20,983 bases of DNA. Origin: Anaerolineaceae bacterium UBA6105. Its GTDB lineage: Bacteria; Chloroflexota; Anaerolineae; Anaerolineales; Anaerolineaceae. The stretch is from positions 1 to 20,983 of the forward strand of contig DIWN01000007.1 of the NCBI GenBank assembly GCA_002423495.1, written 5' to 3'. The translations under genes were made by a program, and so were the position numbers. Under the pieces are notes generated by a model that did no database searches, was not told the origin of the DNA, and was given only the letters and a program-made list of their open reading frames with translations. Positions within the stretch are counted from its first letter, which is position 1, and each line of letters opens with the position of its first letter. Positions 7,001 to 14,031 of the stretch are shown piece after piece.

Positions 7001-7035
7001 GGTGACGGGTGTGAGCTGATAGTTGACAGGTGATT
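7001..7035 (+). repeat. Degenerate tandem heptamer array in the divergent spacer
   Basis: Five consecutive 7-base units (GGTGACG, GGTGTGA, GCTGATA, GTTGACA, GGTGATT) all fit GNTGNNN, and four of five fit GNTGANN. The unit GCTGATA recurs twice at 2577-2590. The array lies between the divergent prenyltransferase and lepA genes, about 30 bases upstream of the former's ATG. It could be a short tandem repeat family or an array of regulator sites. Confidence 0.5.
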
Positions 7036-7087
7036 AATGGGCAGAAAACAGCATCCTGTCGAGGGCAGTGTTTCGCCTGCTAAAAGG

Positions 7088-7093
7088 TATAAT
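7088..7093 (+). promoter_or_regulatory. -10 box for lepA
   Basis: A perfect TATAAT lies 19 bases before the lepA ATG. The expected -35 position (about 7065-7070) reads GCAGTG, a poor match, so the promoter is weak or relies on an activator. A start near 7100 would give a leader of about 13 bases containing GAGAG (7104-7108). Confidence 0.45.
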
Positions 7094-7112
7094 AAGCTAT
7101 ACTGAGAGACTT

Positions 7113-8906
7113 ATGGAAAGAATACGAAATTTTTGCATCATTGCGCATGTGGATCACGGAAAATCTACCCTGGCGGACAGGATGCTGCAGATGACCAACA
7201 CGATCGCAGACCGCGACATGACGGCGCAGGTCTTGGACTCGATGGACCTGGAACGCGAAAAAGGCGTGACCATCAAAGCGTCCGCCGTGCGCATGGTCTA
7301 CAATGCCAAAGATGGACTGGATTATGAATTTAACCTGATCGACACTCCCGGACATGTCGACTTCAATTACGAAGTCAGCCGCGCGCTGTATGCCTGCGAG
7401 GGAGCAGTGTTGGTTGTGGATGCGACTCAGGGGATCGAAGCCCAGACTCTGGCGAATTTGTACCTGGCGCTGGATGCCAACCTGGTAATTATACCTGTCA
7501 TAAATAAAGTCGATTTGCAGTCGGCAGACGTTGAGGGAGTCAAGCGCGACCTGAAGATTCTGCTTGGTGTTGATGAAGAGGACATTATTCCCATTAGCGC
7601 CAAAACCGGTCTGGGTGTTGAGGCTGTCTTGGAAGCCATCACGGCCAAAATCCCAGCGCCGGAACGCTCTGACCAAAAGCCCCTGAGAGCCTTGATTTTT
7701 GACTCTCACTATGATTCTTACAAAGGTGTGATTGCTTACGTCAGGGTCTTTGACGGCAGCCTGACAGCAGATGACAGGGTGGCCATGATGGCAACCGGAA
7801 CCAAGGTCGTTCCGGTGGAGATCGGCGTGTTCTCACCAAGTTTGATTCCGATCGCTGAGTTGAGAGCTGGAGACGTGGGCTATATTGCCACAGGTCTGAA
7901 AACGGTATCGGAGTGCAGGGTTGGCGACACCATCACCAATGCCGCAAAGCCGGCAGACGCGCCCTTGCCCGGTTATCGTAAAGCAAAGCCAATGGTCTTT
8001 GCAGGGGTCTACCCGGTGGACGGGGAAGATTATTCCGACCTAAAAGAGGCTCTGGAAAAGCTGCAACTCAACGACGCCTCGCTGACCTATGAGCCTGAGT
8101 CTTCGGAAGCTCTGAACTTTGGCTTCAGGTGCGGTTTTCTCGGGCTTTTCCACATGGAGATCATCCAGGAACGGATTGAGCGCGAGTATGATCTGGATGT
8201 GGTGTTTACCGCTCCATCGGTGGAATACAAAGTCGATTTGAGTGACGGAAGTACGATCATCATAGATTCGCCGGCAGATCTGCCGGACGAAGGCAAAATC
8301 AAGGATATTTACGAACCCTGGATGTCGCTTGAGATCTTCAGCCCGACGGATTACTATGGCGTGATCATGGAAATGGTGCGCAAGCGTCGCGGAATTTACG
8401 TTGACCAGGAGTATCCTGCGGCAAACAGGGTGCAGCTCAACTTCGAGATTCCCTTGTCAGAAATCATCGTGGACTTCTTTGACCTGCTCAAATCGAACAC
8501 ACGCGGCTATGCCTCGATGGATTACCAGTTCCTCGAGTATCGTGCAGGAGATCTGGTGAAACTGCAGATCCTGCTGAACGAGGAGCCGGTAGACGCCCTG
8601 ACGGCGATTGTGCACAGCCAGGACGCGTACCATAAAGGCCAGGCCTTGGTGAGCAAACTGAAAGGCATCATTCCTCAGCAAATGTTCACCATCCCAATCC
8701 AGGCTTATGCCGAGGGGCGGGTCATATCCCGCGCGAACGTGAAAGCCTTACGGAAAGACGTGTTGGCAAAGTGTTATGGCGGCGATATTACCCGCAAGAA
8801 GAAACTGCTCGAGAAGCAAAAACGGGGAAAAAAGCGCATGAAAATGGTTGGGAGTGTCGAAATCCCCCAGGAAGCTTTCATGGCGATTTTGCGGCTGGAG
8901 AATTGA
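7113..8906 (+). CDS. lepA: Elongation factor 4 (LepA)
   Basis: Ribosome-associated translational GTPase linked to back-translocation and 30S biogenesis. The 597-residue length matches the family. Visible G-domain motifs are AHVDHGKS (11-18), REKGVTIK (48-55), DTPGHVDF (77-84), NKVD (131-134) and SAKTG. The C-terminal LepA tail has the basic run KKLLEKQKRGKKRMKMVG and ends IPQEAFMAILRLEN, as is typical. These features distinguish it from BipA/TypA and EF-G. The open frame extends back to 7068, but the family N-terminus begins at MERIRNF (7113), just after the TATAAT box, so 7113 is chosen. Its stop codon overlaps the start of the next gene by one base, so this housekeeping gene heads the envelope gene run. 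Confidence 0.97.
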   Translation: MERIRNFCIIAHVDHGKSTLADRMLQMTNTIADRDMTAQVLDSMDLEREKGVTIKASAVRMVYNAKDGLDYEFNLIDTPGHVDFNYEVSRALYACEGAVLVVDATQGIEAQTLANLYLALDANLVIIPVINKVDLQSADVEGVKRDLKILLGVDEEDIIPISAKTGLGVEAVLEAITAKIPAPERSDQKPLRALIFDSHYDSYKGVIAYVRVFDGSLTADDRVAMMATGTKVVPVEIGVFSPSLIPIAELRAGDVGYIATGLKTVSECRVGDTITNAAKPADAPLPGYRKAKPMVFAGVYPVDGEDYSDLKEALEKLQLNDASLTYEPESSEALNFGFRCGFLGLFHMEIIQERIEREYDLDVVFTAPSVEYKVDLSDGSTIIIDSPADLPDEGKIKDIYEPWMSLEIFSPTDYYGVIMEMVRKRRGIYVDQEYPAANRVQLNFEIPLSEIIVDFFDLLKSNTRGYASMDYQFLEYRAGDLVKLQILLNEEPVDALTAIVHSQDAYHKGQALVSKLKGIIPQQMFTIPIQAYAEGRVISRANVKALRKDVLAKCYGGDITRKKKLLEKQKRGKKRMKMVGSVEIPQEAFMAILRLEN

Positions 8907-9934
8907 TGACAGAAGCAAGTAAGGGCTTTCGCACCGGCGATATTGCGCGGTTTGCTGTGGCGCTGCTGATCAGCGGAGTGGCAATCTGGCTGTTGGTACG
9001 GCAAATAGACATGCCGGCATTTTTGAACGCTTTCAGGTCCTTAACACCGCTGATGATGGTCTTGATCATTGCTTGTTTTTCGGTTGGTTTGTTCGTCAGG
9101 GGTTTGGTCTGCTGGCTGATCCTTGGAAAAGAATTTACTTTTTCAGCAGCATTCTGGGCGATGAATGTGGGTTATATGCTCAACAGCATTTTGCCTTTCA
9201 GATTGGGTGAAGTTGGCAGGGCAGTGCTGCTGGTGAAGCACGGCAAGGGCAAACACAATTATCCGGAAGTGTTTGCTGCGATTGTGACCGAGCGCATGAT
9301 GGACCTGATGATCGGTTCGCTTTTCTTTCTGGCGACTTTGCCGCTGATGGTTGGAGAAAGCAATCTTAGAAAAGTGGTCATCATCACGGCGGTCGCTTTG
9401 CTGATTGGCAGTGTGATCATTTTCTTCAGCGCAAGGCGCAGAGAAAGCCTTATCGGCTGGCTTGATGAGCACTTTGGATCTAAAAAGCTGGTAAAAGACA
9501 AAATATTGCCGGCTCTGGATAAATTGTTGACTGGTTTCCAGATCTTCCTTAAACCCAAACTTTTTATGACCGCTTTTTTGCTGTTGGCAATCAGTTGGGC
9601 AATGTCGATGGTTGAATTTGGAATTTTGCAGCATGCCATCCTTGATGAGGCGCAATGGTGGTGGCCGCTTTTGATCACGCCAGCGAGCGCTTTTGTAAAC
9701 GCGCTGCCTGCCGCGCCGGCAGGACTGGGTGTGTTTGAGGCGGGGGCAGTGGCTGCCTATTCGCTGGTGGGCGTGGCGAAGTCTGACGCGCTGGCGATGG
9801 CGCTGGTGGTTCACGCTGTGCAGGTCATTATCCCGATATTCCTGGGCATGATCGGGATTTACGTAATGGGCGAAAACCTGGGGTCTTTAGTGCGAAGCGC
9901 GAGAAGCCAGGCAGGGGGCAGCGAACCTCAATGA
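8906..9934 (+). CDS. Flippase-like integral membrane protein (LPG synthase transmembrane-domain family)
   Basis: 342-residue protein with about eight membrane segments, related to the transmembrane half of lysylphosphatidylglycerol synthase (MprF) and to the 'flippase-like domain' family. Characteristic segments are NSILPFRLGEVGRAVLL, VTERMMDLMIGSLFF and, near the C-terminus, PAAPAGLGVFEAGAVAAYSLVGV. The soluble aminoacyl-transferase domain of MprF is absent, so it is a stand-alone membrane unit of the type often found beside glycosyltransferases. It starts in a TGATG overlap with lepA, with GGAG (8897-8900) as ribosome-binding site; longer in-frame starts inside lepA are rejected. Its last four bases overlap the glycosyltransferase start (ATGA), indicating translational coupling. 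A role in moving a lipid or lipid-linked glycan is inferred from family and context only. Confidence 0.88.
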   Translation: MTEASKGFRTGDIARFAVALLISGVAIWLLVRQIDMPAFLNAFRSLTPLMMVLIIACFSVGLFVRGLVCWLILGKEFTFSAAFWAMNVGYMLNSILPFRLGEVGRAVLLVKHGKGKHNYPEVFAAIVTERMMDLMIGSLFFLATLPLMVGESNLRKVVIITAVALLIGSVIIFFSARRRESLIGWLDEHFGSKKLVKDKILPALDKLLTGFQIFLKPKLFMTAFLLLAISWAMSMVEFGILQHAILDEAQWWWPLLITPASAFVNALPAAPAGLGVFEAGAVAAYSLVGVAKSDALAMALVVHAVQVIIPIFLGMIGIYVMGENLGSLVRSARSQAGGSEPQ

Positions 9935-11076
9935 AAGTGCTGATCACCTCCACCTATTTCCATCCCTACAGCTCAGGCCTTTCGGTGTATGCTTTGAGGC
10001 TCGCGCGCGGCCTGGTGGGGCTGGGGCACGAAGTCTGTGTGCTCACCTCGCAGTATGACAAAAAACTGGCATCTGAAGAAAACCTGGATGGCGTAAAAAT
10101 TGTACGCGTAAAAGTGGGAATGAAACTCTCCAAGGGTGTGCTGATGCCTGGTCTTCCAGTCCAGGCGAAAAGGTGGGTGGATTGGGCGGACGTGGTGAAC
10201 GTGCACATGCCGCAGTTTGAGGCCTTTGTGGTTGCGCGCCTTGCGAAGCGCTTGAAGAAACCCCTGGTGGTCACCTATCACTGCGACCTGGTGATGAGCG
10301 GCGGCTGGTTCAGCCGGCTGGCAGGTTGGGGTACGAACCTGCTGGGCAAACAAATGCTCAAGCAAGCCCAGGTGATCGTGCAGAACACGCTCGACTACGC
10401 ACGGCATTCGAGCGTATTGCAGGCTTACCTGGACAAGGTACTTGAAGTACCTACACCGGTTGTGTTTCTTGAATTCACTCCAGGTGAAAAGCTGGATTTT
10501 CGAAAGAAATTTGGCCTGGCTGAAACGGACAAGGTGCTCGGTTTGGCAGGCAGAGTCGCAAGTGAGAAGGGTTACGAATATTTGGCTGAATCTTTGCCCC
10601 TGGTTTGGAAAAAGTACCCCACAGCGCGAGTGGTGCATGCCGGCAGTTGGAAAGGCGTGATTGGCGAGGAGGCTTACCTGGCGAAGGTGGAGGCAATGAT
10701 CCGACCCTTTGGCGAAAAGTGGAAGTCGCTGGGGTTTTTGAGCGATGAAGACTTCCTGCGCTTTTTTGCTGCCTGCGATTTGTTGGTGTTTTCGAGCCTG
10801 AACGCAACCGAATCCTTCGGGATCGTGCAAATCGAAGCGATGAGCCAGGGAACCCCCGTGGTGGCATCCGACCTGCCGGGAGTGCGCCAGCCGGTTTTGC
10901 AAACCGGGCTGGGGCGGATCGTGCCGGTCAGAGATGCATCGGCTCTGGCAGAGGTCATTCTCTCTGTTTTGGATGAAAGCGATGATGCGTGGTTAATCCC
11001 TGAGTCGTATTTGAAAAAATTCGGACAGGAAAAGGTAGCTGAACGCTACCAGGAAATTTTTGCGTCTTTGGTTTAG
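9931..11076 (+). CDS. Glycosyltransferase family 4 (GT-B fold)
   Basis: 381-residue soluble glycosyltransferase, probably acting at the inner face of the membrane with a nucleotide-sugar donor. The N-terminal Rossmann half begins MKVLITSTYFHPYSSGLSVY with the glycine loop of GT4 enzymes and the strand LGHEVCVLTS. The C-terminal half has LGLAGRVASEKGYEYLAESL and the retaining-enzyme motif E294-SFGIVQI-E302 (the EX7E pair), followed by GTPVVASDLPGVRQPV. No membrane segment is evident. Its start overlaps the flippase-like gene by four bases, and the methyltransferase follows three bases after its stop. The sugar and acceptor cannot be predicted; the neighbours suggest a lipid or lipid-linked glycan. 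Confidence 0.93.
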   Translation: MKVLITSTYFHPYSSGLSVYALRLARGLVGLGHEVCVLTSQYDKKLASEENLDGVKIVRVKVGMKLSKGVLMPGLPVQAKRWVDWADVVNVHMPQFEAFVVARLAKRLKKPLVVTYHCDLVMSGGWFSRLAGWGTNLLGKQMLKQAQVIVQNTLDYARHSSVLQAYLDKVLEVPTPVVFLEFTPGEKLDFRKKFGLAETDKVLGLAGRVASEKGYEYLAESLPLVWKKYPTARVVHAGSWKGVIGEEAYLAKVEAMIRPFGEKWKSLGFLSDEDFLRFFAACDLLVFSSLNATESFGIVQIEAMSQGTPVVASDLPGVRQPVLQTGLGRIVPVRDASALAEVILSVLDESDDAWLIPESYLKKFGQEKVAERYQEIFASLV

Positions 11077-11079
11077 CTT

Positions 11080-11886
11080 ATGAGTGAATTGCGTAAAGAA
11101 CAATTGGATGAAATCTGCGAAAGGCAGTTGTTTTATCTGCCTTATTTTCGCGGTATGCTGCGAGCTGTGGAACAGAGTCAGTACCCACAGGACTTGCTCA
11201 TCGAGCCGATTCTGGATATTGGCGCAGGCGATGGGCATTTTGCATGGGCGATGCTGGAAGGGAAAGTCGTGGATGGCATCGACCCCTGGATGGCACCTCT
11301 CAAGGAAGCAGAAGCCTGGAAAGTCTATCGCTCGCTTGCTCTGGCTAATGGGCAGGAACTGCCATTTGAAAGCGGTCAGTTCCCGACTGCCATCAGCAAT
11401 TCTGTGCTGGAACACATCCCCGGCGTTCAGGAGGTGCTGAACGAAGTCGGACGCTGTTTGCAAGCAGGCGGGCATTTTATCTTTGCGGTGCCAAATGAGC
11501 GTTTTAGAACTGACCTGTGGGGTATGGAGGTATTTCACAAGTTGGGTTTGCGTTTTCTAAAAAAACCTTATTCGAGGTTCTTTAATTGGGTTTCACGGCA
11601 TGTCAACCTGGATGCGCCCGAAGTCTGGGTGGAGCGGCTGCGGATTGCCGGATTTGGCGAAGTGCAACACTGGAATTACTTCCCCAAAAAAGCCCTGCAC
11701 CAATTGGAACGCGGACACGCTGCAAACCTGCCAAATCTGCTCTGGAAAAAGCTGTTCGGCAAGTGGGTCTTGTTTAAGAGCAGGAAGAATCCTTTCATTC
11801 ATTTTGAGCGCATTCGCCGTTTGGTCGAGTCACCCTTGGATGAGAATGGCTGCTGCACTTTTTATGTCGCGACGAAGGATTCCTGA
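11080..11886 (+). CDS. Class I SAM-dependent methyltransferase
   Basis: 268-residue Rossmann-fold methyltransferase. The SAM-binding motif I is ILDIGAGDGHF (44-54), the acidic end of strand 2 is GIDPW (66-70), motif II is NGQELPFESGQF (90-101), and NSVLEHIPG (107-115) is the typical methyltransferase type-11 loop, followed by LQAGGHFIFAVPNERF. The C-terminal third (from about 150) is basic and aromatic-rich and probably recognises the substrate or membrane. Placement three bases after the glycosyltransferase suggests methylation of a sugar or lipid made by this gene set, but a quinone or small-molecule substrate cannot be ruled out from sequence alone. Confidence 0.88.
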   Translation: MSELRKEQLDEICERQLFYLPYFRGMLRAVEQSQYPQDLLIEPILDIGAGDGHFAWAMLEGKVVDGIDPWMAPLKEAEAWKVYRSLALANGQELPFESGQFPTAISNSVLEHIPGVQEVLNEVGRCLQAGGHFIFAVPNERFRTDLWGMEVFHKLGLRFLKKPYSRFFNWVSRHVNLDAPEVWVERLRIAGFGEVQHWNYFPKKALHQLERGHAANLPNLLWKKLFGKWVLFKSRKNPFIHFERIRRLVESPLDENGCCTFYVATKDS

Positions 11887-11939
11887 GCGTAAAAGGTCGG
11901 TGAGCGGCACCTGAACCAGGATTGGAATAGAATATCAGC

Positions 11940-14027
11940 ATGGATCCAACCGAAAGCCTGCCAGAAGATGATGACCTCACCGTACTGGAATACGTGAGGC
12001 ATTGGATCGACGCTCAATTTAAAATCAAAGAAAAATCTGCTGAAGTTGTAAGCGAGCAGGTCCACATCCCCGAGACTTCTGCCGGGGTGAAACCAGTTTT
12101 TTGGGTCGGTGTGACCCTGACGCTGATTGGACAGATCCTGCTGGGGCTGGAAAGACAGTCTTTACCCATCGCCGGCTTGTTGGTGGTCCTGAGCGGATTG
12201 ATTTGCTTATGGCTTGGAATTCCAAACGAAGCAGCCAAGCGAGAATCCCTATCGCCGGACGACACCGAAGGCATCAAGTTCCACCTGAAGCTCATCTGGT
12301 TGTTGGCGACCCTGGCAATGGCGGCAGTCTGTTTTTTGCTGTGCACCGAGAACCGTTTTGGCTGGCTACAAACCTTGAGCTGGCTGACGGCGATTGCCTG
12401 CGCTTTGTACGCATTCTGGCCTTTAAGAATCCCAGGGCAAAGCGAGCCAAAACTGAAGTGGATATTCTGGCAAAATTGGCAAACTGACCGGGTGTTCTTA
12501 ATCCTGGTGCTGATTGTGGCAGTTCTCGGATTGATTTTTCGATTGAAAGACCTAACAGGATTGCCGCCGGAAATTATCAGCGCGCAGGTTGAGACCTACT
12601 ATTCCGTGAGTGAAATCCGTCAGGGGGCGGACCACATTTTCTTTTCGCGTAATACCGTTCCGGAGCCCCTCAATTATTATTGGGCTAACATGGTGGCACT
12701 TTTTTCAGGAAGAACCCTCAAAATCGAAAGCATCCGGCTGGCAAATGCCCTTGCGGGTTTGATTGGACTCGGATTTATCTACGCTTTGGGGAAGACGATC
12801 GCGAACCGTTGGGTGGGTTTGGTTGCGGCCGGGCTGGCAGGGGTGAGTTTTTGGCTGATTTTGCAGGAAAGAGCAATAATCGGCGGAGGATTGGTTTTCC
12901 CGCTGATGGCAGGAGCGCTTTTTGGCCTGGTGAAGGGTCTGGATGAGCGCGATGGGCGGTTTTTCTTGCTTTCGGCCGTTGCAGCCGGGCTGGGTTTGAT
13001 GAGCAATAAGATCTTCCTGATCCTCCCACTCGTTGCAGTCGTTGTGATCCTTAGCTGGAAAAGCGGCAATAAGGCCATCAAGCCTGTGCAGGTCTTGGCT
13101 TTGCTCGGAATTGGCTTGTTGGTAACCCTTATTGCGGCGATGCCCTTGCTGAGGGCGATCAGCCTGGAGCCTGGGAGTTACTTTGCCCCTATTTTGGCGA
13201 GAGTCGGCGAATATGAAGTGCCTTATTCGGGCAATCCGGTTGTGATCTTCCTGGGGAATTTTTTCAAAGCGCTGGGGCTTGCGAATTGGATAAACCACGG
13301 AAGCTGGGTGGACAGCATTGCCAACCGGGGGGCGGTAGATGGGCTGACGGCTGTCTTTTTCCTCGTGGGAATCGTCAGCCTGATCAGGCAATACCAAGCA
13401 AGCAGAGATTGGAAATTGCTGGTTCCTGTGCTGCTTTATCCAGTACTCTTGCTGCCAAGTGCCTTGTCTTTGGCGTTTCCTGGCGAGAATCCGTCCATGA
13501 CGAGAGCCGTGGGGGCTGCAATTCCCGTTTTGCTGACCTCAGCTTATGGCATTGTGGTGGTCTTCAGGATCATCACAGCAGCCTTCAAGCGAAAGTCCCT
13601 GGCAGTAGTACTGATTACCGGTCTGCTCATGTTTGGACCGATTGTCGTCAGCAATTACAATCTCATTTTCAAACAATATGCCAGTAACTATAAAAATTCT
13701 GCCTGGAACACCAGCGAAATCGGCGAGGTTATCAACCGGTTTTATTCCTCGGGCAAAGAAGGGCTCAGTTACCTGATCAGTTACCCCTACTGGGTTGATT
13801 CGCGGGCAGTGGCGATCAGCATGGGGCGACCCGAACAAAATTTAAGTTTGCCCGCAACAGATATTGCGAGTACGCAGAGCGTCACCCTGCCCAAATTGTT
13901 CATCCTCAACCCGATGGACAAAAACAGCATTGCCGAGTTGCAGACCGTCTATCCCGATGGCGTCATCAGCACCTATCAAAGCACAAATCCGGACAAGAAC
14001 TTTATAATTTTTATTGTAGGTCAGTAA
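11940..14027 (+). CDS. GT39/PMT-like membrane protein with altered catalytic loop
   Basis: 695-residue polytopic protein of the GT-C (dolichyl-phosphate-mannose / ArnT-like) type. A soluble, acidic N-terminus of about 50 residues is followed by four membrane segments (about 53-71, 76-94, 117-136, 142-161) that precede the usual GT39 core. The core begins at the segment 184-200, followed by the first external loop L208-PPEIISAQVE. In active relatives this loop has the form LPPGLxxDE with an acidic pair; here the aligned positions read A215-Q216. Later parts show ordinary GT-C features (RLANALAGLIGLGFIYALGKTIANRWVG) and a soluble C-terminal region of about 130 residues. The 53-base gap before it holds no clear Shine-Dalgarno. 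It may be an enzyme using another residue such as E218, or a non-catalytic partner of the next protein. Confidence 0.85.
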   Translation: MDPTESLPEDDDLTVLEYVRHWIDAQFKIKEKSAEVVSEQVHIPETSAGVKPVFWVGVTLTLIGQILLGLERQSLPIAGLLVVLSGLICLWLGIPNEAAKRESLSPDDTEGIKFHLKLIWLLATLAMAAVCFLLCTENRFGWLQTLSWLTAIACALYAFWPLRIPGQSEPKLKWIFWQNWQTDRVFLILVLIVAVLGLIFRLKDLTGLPPEIISAQVETYYSVSEIRQGADHIFFSRNTVPEPLNYYWANMVALFSGRTLKIESIRLANALAGLIGLGFIYALGKTIANRWVGLVAAGLAGVSFWLILQERAIIGGGLVFPLMAGALFGLVKGLDERDGRFFLLSAVAAGLGLMSNKIFLILPLVAVVVILSWKSGNKAIKPVQVLALLGIGLLVTLIAAMPLLRAISLEPGSYFAPILARVGEYEVPYSGNPVVIFLGNFFKALGLANWINHGSWVDSIANRGAVDGLTAVFFLVGIVSLIRQYQASRDWKLLVPVLLYPVLLLPSALSLAFPGENPSMTRAVGAAIPVLLTSAYGIVVVFRIITAAFKRKSLAVVLITGLLMFGPIVVSNYNLIFKQYASNYKNSAWNTSEIGEVINRFYSSGKEGLSYLISYPYWVDSRAVAISMGRPEQNLSLPATDIASTQSVTLPKLFILNPMDKNSIAELQTVYPDGVISTYQSTNPDKNFIIFIVGQ

Positions 14028-14031
14028 TTAT

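Noticed and set aside
7023..7028. Perfect TTGACA in the lepA spacer as a -35 box
   Set aside because: No -10-like hexamer lies 16-18 bases downstream (the region reads AAAACA), and the TATAAT at 7088 is far too distant. It is better explained as one unit of the heptamer array.
8771..8905. Upstream start for the flippase-like protein inside lepA
   Set aside because: It would add 45 polar residues overlapping the LepA tail; the ATG at 8906 has GGAG at the right spacing and opens with the expected membrane segment.
9973..10902. 309-codon open frame antisense to the GT4 gene
   Set aside because: It lies wholly within a well-supported glycosyltransferase and its translation is a His/Gln/Arg-rich low-quality sequence without recognisable motifs; it is a codon-bias shadow.
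11887..11939. Terminator or hairpin in the gap before the 695-residue gene
   Set aside because: Only a four-pair stem (GGTG with CACC) can be drawn and no T-tract follows.
12705..13397. 230-codon open frame antisense to the GT39-like gene
   Set aside because: The translation is rich in Gln, His, Arg and Pro, typical of the complement of a membrane-protein gene.
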